DNA of 64,000 bases from CAVRTM01 sp963724015 (GCA_963724015.1 CAVRTM010000004.1:372001-436000); one strand, 5' to 3'; shown: positions 26,817 to 35,752, counted from the stretch's first letter. The notes: generated by a model not told the origin, from the sequence alone. Translations and numbers: made by a program.

Positions 26817-27620
26817 GTGTTCACCGATCAGCCGTCAGCGAGCGTGTTGCGTGCGTTCGGCGTCGAGGAGCCGCCCCGACCCCTCGCCGGTGGCCAGGGC
26901 AGCTCATGGGCCGCCGAGGAACTGGTCTTCAAGCCGGGCGGCGGCCCGGTTCACGAGTGGCTGGCCCAGGCCCTGGTCGACGTGGTGGCGGACGGTTTCC
27001 GTCTCGCGCCTTCTGTCCGGACCCTTCACGGCACCTGGTCCTGGGAGGGCTGGTCGGCGACCCGGTGGGTCGAAGGAAGCGAGCCCGACCACACGAAGGC
27101 GTCGACCTGGCTCGACATCCTCGAAGCCGGCCGGGCCTTCCACCGAGCGATGGCGCACCTCGACCGACCGGACTGCCTGGACGCTCGCGATGACGGCTGG
27201 GCGGTGGCCGACAGAGTCGCGTGGGGCGAGCACGTCGTCCAGTTCCATCCCGTGTTCGCTGATCTCAGCCGACGGCTGCAACGGGCATTGGAGCCGCTTG
27301 GACCGCCGCAGATCGTGCACGCGGACCTGACGGGCAACGTCCTGCTCAGCCCAGTGCTGCCGCCCGCCGTCATCGACATCTCGCCCTATTGGCGCCCGAC
27401 GGGGTACGCCGACGGCGTCGTCGTTGCCGACGCGCTCTGCTGGCACGGCGCACAAGCATCCCTGCTGGATCAGGCCGGCGTGCCTACCGCGGCGGTAGCC
27501 CGTGCCCTGCTCTTCCGCATGACGACGACGAACGAAGCTGTCCTACGCGGGCGCGGCGACGTCGACCTGGCGGACGAATCCCGGCGGTACGAGCTTGCGG
27601 CAGCCGCCATCGGCGTGTGA
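26817..27620 (+). CDS. TIGR02569-like phosphotransferase-fold protein
   Basis: The 267-aa protein resembles the actinobacterial TIGR02569 family, which has the aminoglycoside/choline kinase fold. QIVHADLTGNVLLS carries the Brenner HxDxxxxN motif and VIDISPYWRPTGYADG the second catalytic Asp region. The N-lobe has the shortened AGGQGSSWAAEELVFKPG. The substrate is unknown; resistance activity is not implied. GTG start at 26817, giving FTDQPSASVLRAFG. It stands between signalling genes without overlap. Confidence 0.83.
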   Translation: MFTDQPSASVLRAFGVEEPPRPLAGGQGSSWAAEELVFKPGGGPVHEWLAQALVDVVADGFRLAPSVRTLHGTWSWEGWSATRWVEGSEPDHTKASTWLDILEAGRAFHRAMAHLDRPDCLDARDDGWAVADRVAWGEHVVQFHPVFADLSRRLQRALEPLGPPQIVHADLTGNVLLSPVLPPAVIDISPYWRPTGYADGVVVADALCWHGAQASLLDQAGVPTAAVARALLFRMTTTNEAVLRGRGDVDLADESRRYELAAAAIGV

Positions 27621-27753
27621 CTCTCGCACGACGCGATGGGCATGATCCGGCGTGGCTTCAGTCTGCCGCTCTCCGCTGGCGCCAACCTGCCGATGGGCGT
27701 GCGAGTGCCGTCCGCTGCCAGGCAACATCGGTGTTCCGTTTCCGGGACAACCG

Positions 27754-27780
27754 TGTCGGATTCGCCTCTCGCCGTTCGTA
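27754..27780 (+). promoter_or_regulatory. ECF42-like promoter upstream of DGPF gene
   Basis: TGTCGG (27754-27759) and CGTA (27777-27780) are 17 nt apart, close to the TGTCGA ... CGT/AC pattern reported for ECF42-type sigma factors that control DGPF genes. The distance to the ATG at 27830 allows a leader of about 43 nt with GAAGGAG as ribosome binding site. Confidence 0.45.
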
Positions 27781-27829
27781 GGGTAGGTGGACGCGGACGA
27801 CGGGGTCCGCCGGAGCCGAAGGAGCAGTC

Positions 27830-28189
27830 ATGACCGAGTACCTCATCTACTTCAACCAACAGTGGGTTGGCGACCACACCGAGGAGTGGTTCCGCGGGCG
27901 CGGACCGCTCGCCATGGCGGTCGTGGCGGAGATGAAGGCTGCCGGCGTGTACGTCTTCGCCGGGGGACTGGAGGAGGAGGACGGCCCGGTCTACAGCGCC
28001 GACGCCACCGGTGGCACCCTGATGATCACCGACGGACCATACGTCGAGACCAAGGAGTTCCTGGGCGGCTTCACCGTGGTGGACGTGGCCGATGACGAGG
28101 CCGCCAAGGTGTGGGCGGGCAAGATCGCGGAGGCATGCGGCTGGCCCCAAGAGGTTCGCCGCTTCAAGCCGCAGCCTCAGGCCAAGTGA
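27830..28189 (+). CDS. DGPF/YCII-domain protein
   Basis: This is a 119-aa complete YCII-related protein with the signature TDGPYVETKEFLGGFTVVDV at about residues 66-85 and normal length. It is the second family member in the window, 27 kb from the ECF42 sigma factor gene. An ECF42-like promoter motif in front of it suggests that this sigma factor controls it in trans. The function of DGPF proteins is not known. The N-terminus EYLIYFNQQWVGDH is typical. Confidence 0.9.
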   Translation: MTEYLIYFNQQWVGDHTEEWFRGRGPLAMAVVAEMKAAGVYVFAGGLEEEDGPVYSADATGGTLMITDGPYVETKEFLGGFTVVDVADDEAAKVWAGKIAEACGWPQEVRRFKPQPQAK

Positions 28190-28326
28190 CTCCATCGTCG
28201 AGGCGCCTAGAGACTGACTCACATGCCGCGATCGGCTCGCGACAACATCCTATGAGCGGACGTCTCGTCGGACCGGAGAGTGCGCTGTTGGTGCGTCAAC
28301 AGCACCGGGCCCACGAGGGCAGCGGG

Positions 28327-29616
28327 CTAGGGGACGAGGCTGTGCAGGTGGTGGCTGCGCCACTCGACCAGCAACAGCGTCACATCGTCTCGCAGCTCGT
28401 CCTGATGGAAGTCGAGCAGAGACCGCACGCACCGCCGCATGGTCTCCGGCATCGGCAGACCGCCGGCCAGGTGGCGTGCGAGCATCTCGACCAAGCGGTC
28501 CAGCTCGAAGAACCGACCGTCGGGGGACCTCGCCTCGGTGACGCCGTCGGTGTAGAGCAACAGCTGGTCCTCCGGTCGCAGCTGCTGGCGGCCGACCGGG
28601 TACGTGCCGGAAAGGTCGGCCCGCAGCCCCAGGCCGAACGGCAGCCCGGGAGAGACGTGCAGGGACTTCACCAGCTGCCCTTGGCGAAGCAGCAGCGGCG
28701 CCGGGTGGCCTGCGCTGACCCAGGACAGGACGCCTGTGTCGGTGTCGAGCTCGGCGAGGATCGCGGTGGTGAACGCCTCACCGTCGAAGGCGAGGTAGAC
28801 ATCCCGGTCAACCTCGCGGGCGGTGTCGGGCAGGGACCGCCCCGAACGCCGGGCCTTGCGGTATGCCGAGACCGCCAGGGCAGCCAGCTGCGCGGACTGC
28901 AACCCGTGACCCATGCCGTCGAACACCGCGAACCGGGCACGTCCCGGGTCGACGGCATAGTCCAAGGAGTCGCCAGCCACCTCGTAGGCCGGCTCGAGAA
29001 CCCCCGCCACCACCACCTCCTGGCTGGCGAAGGTCAACGGGGGCAGCATCGCCCACTGCATCTCGGCGGCAAGGCCCATCTGCGAACGGCGTCTGGCGCG
29101 CACGATGGTGTCGCCGTACAGCGTCTTGGACACCACGAGCTCGGCCACGATCGAGGCGAAGCGGCGCAGCCGCAGCCCTTGCAGCCCCGAGCCTGCGCCC
29201 GGTACCGCTGGCTCGCTGAGGGTGAGGCCCAGCACGCCCAGGCGTTCGGTTCCGTCAAGCAGCGGCATCCACACCCGGGTGCCGCCACCGGCCGCGCTGG
29301 CATGGGTCACGACCTCCACGTGCTGGAACGAACGCCCCGCCGGGGTGGAGTCGATCGCCAGCGGCTCCAGGTGCCGCTCGGCGCCCGGGCCTGCTGGCCC
29401 GGTGAACGGCACGAGCACCAACTGCTGAAGATCGGCCAGGTAAGCGACAGCATCGCGCGCTCCCAAGACCGCGGCGTGCTCGGAGATCAGCGCGGGGAGC
29501 TCGTGTGGCGCGGCCAGGTGCGCCGCCTCCATCAGTGCGCCGAGCGCCTGTTCCCCGGCGCTCACGACGCTGAGGTCAACAGGCTCCTTGTCGTGCTTCG
29601 GGTTGTCCTGCTGCAC
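28327..29616 (-). CDS. GAF-SpoIIE/PP2C serine phosphatase (RsbU-like)
   Basis: The 429-aa soluble protein has a GAF-type sensory region at about 35-170 (VLGARDAVAYLADLQQL, then RVWMPLLDGTERLGVLGLTL) and a PPM/SpoIIE phosphatase domain at about 205-420. The domain contains MLPPLTFASQEV, AGDSLDYAVD, AVFDGMGHGLQSAQLAALA, DQLLLYTDGVTEARSPDGR and ELRDDVTLLLVEW. It is the second phosphatase of the partner-switching cluster. GTG start, with TAGGGT (29628-29623, minus) 6 nt upstream, so it is probably leaderless. No membrane segment. Confidence 0.9.
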   Translation of the reverse strand: MQQDNPKHDKEPVDLSVVSAGEQALGALMEAAHLAAPHELPALISEHAAVLGARDAVAYLADLQQLVLVPFTGPAGPGAERHLEPLAIDSTPAGRSFQHVEVVTHASAAGGGTRVWMPLLDGTERLGVLGLTLSEPAVPGAGSGLQGLRLRRFASIVAELVVSKTLYGDTIVRARRRSQMGLAAEMQWAMLPPLTFASQEVVVAGVLEPAYEVAGDSLDYAVDPGRARFAVFDGMGHGLQSAQLAALAVSAYRKARRSGRSLPDTAREVDRDVYLAFDGEAFTTAILAELDTDTGVLSWVSAGHPAPLLLRQGQLVKSLHVSPGLPFGLGLRADLSGTYPVGRQQLRPEDQLLLYTDGVTEARSPDGRFFELDRLVEMLARHLAGGLPMPETMRRCVRSLLDFHQDELRDDVTLLLVEWRSHHLHSLVP

Positions 29617-29957
29617 CTGCTGACCCTACGGGCAAACTGCGCTGCTGAGCGAGCGTCGACGCAGGCTCATTGGCGCAGTGAGACCCCGTCCGGCAACGGC
29701 ACCCACAGCCTGGCCGGCCGCCTGGACCCGCTCGCGCGGCGACGCCGTTCACCTGCCCGTGCACCGGTGACGACCCTCGCCTCACGGACCGGCTCGACCC
29801 CATGCCGACGGCCCCTTGATGAGAAATCGAGCGCTCGCGGGTAGTACGACAACAAGCGCCTCGAGGTCAGGCCGGCCCCGTGCTGCGTCAGGCTCGTCGG
29901 CTTCAGCAAAGGCCGTTCGAGCCGCCCCTGAGATCCGTGTGCGAAACCACGACTGAC
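29617..29957. other. 341-bp stretch without a recognisable gene
   Basis: It contains the -10-like element for the phosphatase gene at its left end. The rest shows no supported reading frame, RNA or repeat. Codon bias is lost compared with its neighbours, and it borders the truncated MFS remnant, so it may be scar DNA. Confidence 0.5.
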
Positions 29958-30257
29958 CTACATCAGCGGGTCGGGAGCGCGCACCGGCTCGTCGGTGGTG
30001 AAAAGCGATGGCGAACCGACCGCGATGACGTCCTCAGGGTCTGGGCTGGAGGCGCTGGCCTCGGCCAACACGTCGGCAGGGACGTGCTGCTCCAGGAACC
30101 GTCGCGCCAGCCGTGCCGACGGATGAACCGCGACGGTGGCCACGGCGATGATGGCGGCGATCACCAGCCAGCCGGCGGCGCCCCAGTTCATCGCCAGGAA
30201 GGTGTACACCGCCGGTGCCCAGACCTTGCCCAAGGTGCCGCTCAGGCCGGCGGCCCC
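29958..30257 (-). pseudogene. C-terminal fragment of an MFS transporter
   Basis: About 100 codons match the last membrane segment and tail of an MFS permease (GAAGLSGTLGKVWAPAVYTF, NWGAAGWLVIAAIIAVAT, then hydrophilic RFLEQHVPADVLAEA). The 5' part of the gene is missing: immediately upstream the opposite strand encodes a GNAT fragment. The stop is intact. Confidence 0.7.
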
Positions 30258-30485
30258 CTGGGTACGGAGGCCGCGCGGGCCGGCCTTCTGCACGGGTTCA
30301 CCCGAATGCGACTGACCGCGATCTGGGCCGAGGCACTCGAGGCCAATGTCGCGTCGGTGGCCATTCTTCGTCGGCTGGGTATGCACGAAACCGGTCTTGG
30401 CGATCAGGGTGACTACGCCGGGGTGCCGTCCCGCTACCGGCAGTATGCGATCTCCGCCGATGACTTCACCGTGATGCAGCGCTGA
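30258..30485 (+). pseudogene. C-terminal fragment of a GNAT acetyltransferase
   Basis: About 75 codons encode the second half of a RimJ-type GNAT domain (GTEAARAGLLHGFTRMRL, then ANVASVAILRRLGMHETGLG and PSRYRQYAIS) up to a normal stop. The N-terminal half is absent: sequence to the left belongs to the MFS remnant on the other strand. No start codon or ribosome binding site is appropriate. Confidence 0.7.
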
Positions 30486-30498
30486 CTCGCGCTAGACG

Positions 30499-31359
30499 TC
30501 AGCACATGCCGCATTCTGGTTGCGCGGATTCGGGAGGGTCCCGCTGGTTCTGAAGCCGCGGCAAGAACCACCGAACGGCTGCCAGTGTCTCTGGAGGAAG
30601 GCTGATCCGGTGTTCCGACGCCTCCACCGCACGAAGCGCTTCGACGGCTGCTAGGCGATGATCGCCATCGAGTGCCCGTCTGCTGCTGCTCGCTCCGTCG
30701 AGCAGGGCTTGAGCCGTGTCGAGGCTGACGAGGAAGTCGACGTAGTCGCTGTCCGCCTCGCTCGGTGATGGGGTGACGGCCTCCGCCCGGAGCCAGCCCA
30801 GCATGGCTGCCTCATCAGTGCGCTCCTGCGGGGCTCTCAACGCGTTTCGCCACCATGGTCCCGGCACGCGAACCCGCATACGCGTGACGGGTTCTCGATT
30901 GGCAGCTGACACAGCGGCGGCGTCGCGAAGCGCCTGCTCATACATCGCAGGGTCGAAGCGGACGACGGGAAGTGAAGCCAGAGGGAGGGCCGGCGCGTAC
31001 TGATCTTCCCAGGCCCAGTCAGACCAACGTGTGGCGCCCGCATCCTCGCCGAGTCGCACGGTGAGGGCGCCGCACAACAGGTCGCCGCAGGGACAGACCA
31101 GGAGTGGCACCCGTGAGGCGTCGTGAAGGGAGGGGTCGAACGGTGTTCGTCCTGACAACACTGCTTGAGCGTCGGGCGCGGGGAACTCGAAAGGGGTGAC
31201 CTGATGGTCGAGGCGGCCGAGTTCTGTCTCCTCCAAGAAGTCGGAGAGGCGGCGACCATCCAGGAGGAACTCCACGCGGTTCGACACCTCGCGGATGACC
31301 CACCTGCCGTCGCTCCGGTTGGCGATGACCGGCGTCGTGGCCACTGTCAGGGACGACAT
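30499..31359 (-). CDS. Hypothetical protein with CPCGDLLC motif
   Basis: The 286-aa soluble protein has no recognised family. Visible features are WVIREVSNRVEFLLDGRRLS near the N-terminus and a CPCGDLLC cluster at about 91-98 that could bind a metal. A Trp-rich stretch (RWSDWAWEDQY) and a helical C-terminal half follow. Codon use is normal and the length coherent, so it is a real gene. It is divergent from the dienelactone hydrolase-like gene. The Cys cluster followed by acidic and aromatic residues is the best handle on function. Confidence 0.7.
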   Translation of the reverse strand: MSSLTVATTPVIANRSDGRWVIREVSNRVEFLLDGRRLSDFLEETELGRLDHQVTPFEFPAPDAQAVLSGRTPFDPSLHDASRVPLLVCPCGDLLCGALTVRLGEDAGATRWSDWAWEDQYAPALPLASLPVVRFDPAMYEQALRDAAAVSAANREPVTRMRVRVPGPWWRNALRAPQERTDEAAMLGWLRAEAVTPSPSEADSDYVDFLVSLDTAQALLDGASSSRRALDGDHRLAAVEALRAVEASEHRISLPPETLAAVRWFLPRLQNQRDPPESAQPECGMC

Positions 31360-31523
31360 TCCGTCATCATCGCGCAGGAGCCGGCGACATCGGACCTGCA
31401 GCTCGACGGGTGTGGCGCGGCGCCGCGCTCGGACCGCCCGGCCCGTCGACGCCCAACGGCATGGGGTGGTGCTCCTGCGCCGATGGGCGGGTCGGCGGCA
31501 GCACACCAGTAGTGTTCCCCGAC

Positions 31524-32258
31524 ATGAAGCTGCGTGAGGACGAGGTGCTGGTGCCGGCGTCGGACTGCGACATCCGTTCGGTGGTGCTGAGCCCGGTGGG
31601 GGAGGGGCCCTGGCCCGGCGTGCTGCTGTACACCGACATCTTCCAGGTGACCGACTCGACGCTGCGGACGGCACGGCGCCTGGCGGCGGCTGGGTTCGTC
31701 GTCTGCGTTCCCGAGATCTACCCACGCGGCGCGCTGGCCGGTGTCGCACTGGAGTTCGACGACGCCGGCAAGCAGGCGGGGCTGGCGGGGGCGGCCGGCA
31801 CCACGACCGCCCAGTTCGACGCAGACCGCGCCGCGGTGCTGGACTTCCTGGAGCAGCGCGCTGACATCACGACGCTCTCGGCGGTGGGCTTCTGCATCGG
31901 CGGGCACCTCGCGTTCCGGGCCGCCCTCGACCCACGGGTCGCGGCGACAGTCTGCTTCTACCCGACCGGGCTGCACGACGGGGCGCTGGGAGCCGATGCC
32001 GACGCGGGGTCGCTCGCCGTGGCCGGGAGCATCCGCGGCGGGCTGATGATCGTCTTCGGCTCCCAGGACCCGCACGTGCCTGCCGACGCGCGGGTCCAGG
32101 TCGTGTCTGCCCTCTACGCCGCGGGCCACGACGACCTCGAGCTGCACGTGTACAGCGGCGGAGAGCACGCGTTCATGCGCGACGTCGGCGCTCGGCACGA
32201 CCCGACGCTCACGGATCTCGCGCTGGATGAGGCTGTCTCCTTCCTCCGGGGCCGGTGA
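31524..32258 (+). CDS. Dienelactone hydrolase family protein
   Basis: The 244-aa alpha/beta-hydrolase of the DLH family has the nucleophile Cys in GFCIGGH (about 117-123), an acid likely in FGSQDPHVP and the catalytic His in YSGGEHAFMRD. The oxyanion region VLLYTDIFQVTDS is typical. It acts on carboxymethylenebutenolide-like lactones or esters; the true substrate is unknown. TAGTGT (31510-31515) is 8 nt before the ATG, suggesting a leaderless start. Confidence 0.9.
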   Translation: MKLREDEVLVPASDCDIRSVVLSPVGEGPWPGVLLYTDIFQVTDSTLRTARRLAAAGFVVCVPEIYPRGALAGVALEFDDAGKQAGLAGAAGTTTAQFDADRAAVLDFLEQRADITTLSAVGFCIGGHLAFRAALDPRVAATVCFYPTGLHDGALGADADAGSLAVAGSIRGGLMIVFGSQDPHVPADARVQVVSALYAAGHDDLELHVYSGGEHAFMRDVGARHDPTLTDLALDEAVSFLRGR

Positions 32259-32361
32259 CCCGCCCCGTCGGGCCGGACCCCGCCGGGTTGACGAAGGGCC
32301 TGATCCCCGGACGGTGACGCCGGTAGTCTCAGCGCAGGCACGGGCGGTGGACGGGGGATCT

Positions 32362-32826
32362 GTGGTGGGTGGTCGTGGAGCCGCTGTGGTGCTCATCGGT
32401 GTAGCACTGACGGGATGCGGGACGTCGGCTGCGGAGCGGTCGGATGCGTCGGGCGAGGCCCAGTCGTTGTGGTCGGCCCGCAGCGCGTATGTCGGTGACA
32501 GCTCACGGATGATTGCGCTCGTGGGTGAGGTCGGCCTCGGGCACGACGGCTCGTACCGTCTCGAGCTGCAGACCGAGAAGCCGCCGTACGCGATGACCGT
32601 TGCCTTGACCCGGCTCGACAAGCCTTTCGACAACACCGATTTCAGCGGGAACGCCACGCTCCTGCTCGGCTTGGTCGCCAACCTCGACAAGGTGTCGGTC
32701 ACGTCGGACGGGCACGCCTACTCGTTGACGTCGGCCGGTGCCTCCCAGCAGCTCGGGTACGACGTCAAGGAGCTGGGCCGGGACCGCAGCCGGCTCGACG
32801 CGTATGTGGCTGCAAGCCACGACTGA
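32362..32826 (+). CDS. Putative lipoprotein
   Basis: The 154-aa protein has a short signal peptide ending in lipobox LTGC (VLIGVALTGC), so it should be lipid-anchored at the outer face of the membrane. The mature part has beta-rich segments (YRLELQTEKPPYAMTVALTRL) and no catalytic motif. GTG at 32362 follows GGGGGA; GTG at 32365 is an alternative. I do not recognise a named family. Confidence 0.75.
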   Translation: MVGGRGAAVVLIGVALTGCGTSAAERSDASGEAQSLWSARSAYVGDSSRMIALVGEVGLGHDGSYRLELQTEKPPYAMTVALTRLDKPFDNTDFSGNATLLLGLVANLDKVSVTSDGHAYSLTSAGASQQLGYDVKELGRDRSRLDAYVAASHD

Positions 32827-32898
32827 AGCGTCCCGCGGAGCCGGACAGACTCGTGTCTGCGCTGGGCCCGTGCGCGGGCTCGCGCAGGGGGATCGCGG

Positions 32899-33555
32899 TC
32901 AGTCGACGAGCCCGGCGATGCCCTTGCCGACGAGGACGAGGCAGACCAGGGCGCCGACCCCGAAGAGCACCACGCGGCTGTGCCCGACGATCCACGACCG
33001 CCAGCGCTGGTAGGTCTCAGGGGCGTGGTCCGGGTCGGCCACCAGCACCACCAGCGGCGAGGCGACCCCGGTCGAGGCGAGGACCACCCACGCAGCAGCG
33101 ACGGCCGCCAACCACCCCCGGGTGAGGCCACTGGACAGCATCTCGGAGACCGCTGCGACCACCACGGCGTAGGTCGGCAGGAACGCGCCCAGCCCGAACG
33201 CCAGCAACGGCGACATGACATCCAGCCGGCCCATCCACGAGGGCTGGCTGGTGGTGCCCGGGTCCTTCGGATGCCGCCACCGCCACAACAGCCACCCACC
33301 CAGGAGCAGCCCGACGGCCAGCTCCACGGCCGCGTGGCCCGGCTCGCCCGTCGACGTGTGCGAGATGTCCGGATACGCCAACGCCGTCGCCACCGCGACA
33401 GCCGCGAGGGCGGAGACCCAGCCGCCGACGAAGGCAAGCTCCTTCCTCAACCCACCGTGGGCGGTCACCAGAAGCACCGCCGCGAGCACCGACCACGGCT
33501 GCGCGGCGAGGAAGAGCGCCAGCAGGGCCAGCGTGAGCACCGAGGCAACATCCAT
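32899..33555 (-). CDS. GAP family (Sap-like) membrane protein
   Basis: The 218-aa protein has about six transmembrane segments (VLTLALLALFLAAQPWSVLA at the N-terminus, ending VVLFGVGALVCLVLVGKGIAG). It is a paralogue of the gene at 23320 and has the same two-half architecture with a basic loop (WRWRHPKDPGT). It is probably a small-molecule or lipid transporter. ATG start; the next gene is divergent. Confidence 0.75.
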   Translation of the reverse strand: MDVASVLTLALLALFLAAQPWSVLAAVLLVTAHGGLRKELAFVGGWVSALAAVAVATALAYPDISHTSTGEPGHAAVELAVGLLLGGWLLWRWRHPKDPGTTSQPSWMGRLDVMSPLLAFGLGAFLPTYAVVVAAVSEMLSSGLTRGWLAAVAAAWVVLASTGVASPLVVLVADPDHAPETYQRWRSWIVGHSRVVLFGVGALVCLVLVGKGIAGLVD

Positions 33556-33738
33556 CTCGCACCCGCCGTCTGGTTCACCTGTCACGGACACCGCCACTCG
33601 ACCGTCAGTCTGCGCCCGCCACGGCGTCGGGCACGAGGGTTTCGGCCGGTCCACCCACCCGCCCCGGGTGGCGACCGTTGCGCCGGACCGGACGCTGAGG
33701 GAGGGTGGGCCCCACCGACGTCTTACCGAGGGAGTCCG

Positions 33739-34071
33739 ATGATCTTCATCACCGCCAGGTTCCGCGTGAAGCCCCAGGACGCCGACCGCTGGCGCGAGAT
33801 CGTGGACGAGTTCACGACCGCTACCCGGAGCGAGCCGGGCTGCCTGTGGTTCGACTGGTTCCGCAGCGTCGAGGACCCGACGGAGTACGCGCTCGTCGAG
33901 GCGTTCCGGGACGACGAGGCAGGTGGCGCGCACGTGCAGTCCGACCACTTCCAGAAGGCGCGACAGACCATGCCGCCGCACCTGGTCGAGACGCCGCGGA
34001 TCGTCAACATGAAGGTGCCCGAGTCGGACTGGTCGTTGCTCGGTGAGATGGAGGTGCCGCCGCAGCAGTGA
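33739..34071 (+). CDS. Antibiotic biosynthesis monooxygenase (ABM) domain protein
   Basis: The 110-aa ferredoxin-fold ABM-domain protein has FITARFRVKPQDADRWREI, SEPGCLWFDWFRS and the conserved segment HVQSDHFQKAR. Members are small monooxygenases or quinol-modifying enzymes that often work without cofactor; the role here is unknown. GAGGGAG lies upstream of the ATG. It runs into the amidohydrolase gene 30 nt downstream, which however has its own -10 box. Confidence 0.87.
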   Translation: MIFITARFRVKPQDADRWREIVDEFTTATRSEPGCLWFDWFRSVEDPTEYALVEAFRDDEAGGAHVQSDHFQKARQTMPPHLVETPRIVNMKVPESDWSLLGEMEVPPQQ

Positions 34072-34100
34072 CCCCGGCGGTGCCCGCATAGGGTGCCGCC

Positions 34101-35024
34101 ATGGTGAGCCCGCCGCAGGCCGACAGCGACGTCCCGTCGTACTGGCAGGGTCTGGGCCTGCCCGGGCTGGTGGACGTCCACGTCCACGTCATGCCGCCAC
34201 GCCTGCTCGACAAGGTGTGGGCGTACTTCGACGCCGCCGGGCCCCTTCTCGGACGCCGGTGGCCGATCGAGTACCGCTGGCCGCAGGAGCGGCGGCTGCA
34301 GCACCTGCGCGACCTGGGCGTCCGGGCGTTCCCGACCCTGCTCTACGCGCACAAGCCGCAGATGGCGTCCTCGCTCAACGACTGGGCGCGCGACTTCGCC
34401 CGCGAGCAGCGGGAGGCGGGCCACCGTGACGTCCTGCAGACCGGCACGTTCCTGCCCGAGCCGGGCGTGGAGGCCTACGTCGCGCGGGCGATCGACGAGG
34501 GCGCCCGCGTGTTCAAGGTGCACGTGCAGGTGGGCGGGTTCGACCCCCGGAACCCGCTGCTGGACCCGGTCTGGGGGATGCTCGCCGACGCCGGTGTGCC
34601 CGCCGTGGTGCACACCGGCAGCGGGCCCACGCCGGGCGCCTACACCGGCCCCGGCCCGTTCGGCGAGGTGCTGGCGCGCCACCCCGGGCTGACGGCGGTC
34701 ATCGCCCACATGGGGATGCCGCAGCACGCCGAGTTCCTCGACCTGGCCGAGCGCTACGCCAACGTGCACCTCGACACCACGATGGTGTTCGTGGACTTCT
34801 TCGACGGCGCGGCCGTCCAGGGCGCCCTGGCACGCTCGCTCGCGCCGCGGTTGTCCGCGCTGCGGGACCGGGTGCTCCTGGGCACCGACTTCCCGAACAT
34901 CCCCTACGCCTACGCCCACCAGCTCGAGGCGCTGACCCGCACCGGCCTCGACGACGACTGGATGCGAGCGGTGTTGTGGCACAACGGGGCCCGCTTGTTC
35001 GGCGTGTCCGCTGACGTGGGCTGA
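34101..35024 (+). CDS. Amidohydrolase family 2 protein
   Basis: The 307-aa metal-dependent hydrolase has VDVHVHVMPP (HxH motif) at about 25-34, FKVHVQVGGFDP, VVHTGSG and IAHMG as further His ligands, and LLGTDFPNIPY with the catalytic Asp. This matches TIM-barrel amidohydrolases of the ACMS decarboxylase group. The substrate is unknown. TAGGGT (34089-34094) lies 6 nt before the ATG, so the message is probably leaderless. Confidence 0.88.
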   Translation: MVSPPQADSDVPSYWQGLGLPGLVDVHVHVMPPRLLDKVWAYFDAAGPLLGRRWPIEYRWPQERRLQHLRDLGVRAFPTLLYAHKPQMASSLNDWARDFAREQREAGHRDVLQTGTFLPEPGVEAYVARAIDEGARVFKVHVQVGGFDPRNPLLDPVWGMLADAGVPAVVHTGSGPTPGAYTGPGPFGEVLARHPGLTAVIAHMGMPQHAEFLDLAERYANVHLDTTMVFVDFFDGAAVQGALARSLAPRLSALRDRVLLGTDFPNIPYAYAHQLEALTRTGLDDDWMRAVLWHNGARLFGVSADVG

Positions 35025-35089
35025 AGCGCCGGGCAACGTCACGTACGGCGGGGTCGCCCGTGCCGCTGCCGCACCGTAGAGTCTGCCCG

Positions 35090-35710
35090 GTGATGACGTT
35101 GGCGATCGACGATGCCGTGCTGCGGGCCAAGGCCCTCGCGACGGCGCCAGGACGCACCCTGCTGGGGCTGACCGGGCCGCCGGGTGCGGGCAAGTCGACG
35201 CTGGCCGAGCGCATCGTCGCCGAGGTCGAGGGCAGCGTGCTCGTGGGCATGGATGCCTACCACCTCGCCCACACGGTGCTCGTCGAGCGCGGCACCGTCG
35301 GTCGCAAGGGTGCCCCCGACACCTTCGACGCCGCGGGGTACGTCGCCCTGCTGGCCCGCCTGCGCGCGGGGGAGCCGGGGGTGGTCTGGGCGCCGCAGTT
35401 CCGCCGCGAGGTCGAGGACGCCATCGCCGGAGCCGTGCCCGTGCCGCCGGATGCGGCCCTGGTGGTGACCGAAGGCAACTACCTGCTGCTGCCGGAGGAA
35501 CCGTGGTCGTCGGTGCCGGAGCTGCTCGACGAGGTCTGGTACGTCGACCTGCCCGACGCCACGCGCCTCGACCGGCTGGTGCGCCGGCACGAGCGCTACG
35601 GCCGCACGGCGGACCAGGCGCTGGAGAAGTCGTACGGCAGCGACGAGGACAACGCCCGGCTGGTCATGGCCACCCGCGAGCGTGCCCACGCCGTCATCGT
35701 CGCCGGCTGA
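35090..35710 (+). CDS. Nucleoside/nucleotide kinase family protein (uridine kinase-like)
   Basis: The P-loop kinase of 205-206 aa has Walker A GPPGAGKS at about 35-42, GMDAYHLAH (substrate-binding Asp) and VTEGNYLLL. The lid DLPDATRLDRLVRRHERYGR follows. This resembles the uridine kinase/pantothenate kinase/fructoselysine kinase group. TAGAGT (35077-35082) is 7 nt before GTG 35090, favouring a leaderless GTG start; ATG 35093 is the alternative. The phosphate acceptor cannot be assigned. Confidence 0.88.
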   Translation: MMTLAIDDAVLRAKALATAPGRTLLGLTGPPGAGKSTLAERIVAEVEGSVLVGMDAYHLAHTVLVERGTVGRKGAPDTFDAAGYVALLARLRAGEPGVVWAPQFRREVEDAIAGAVPVPPDAALVVTEGNYLLLPEEPWSSVPELLDEVWYVDLPDATRLDRLVRRHERYGRTADQALEKSYGSDEDNARLVMATRERAHAVIVAG

Positions 35711-35752
35711 CCGGTCGCACCCGCCGACATGGGCGTGCGGCAGGATCGGGGC

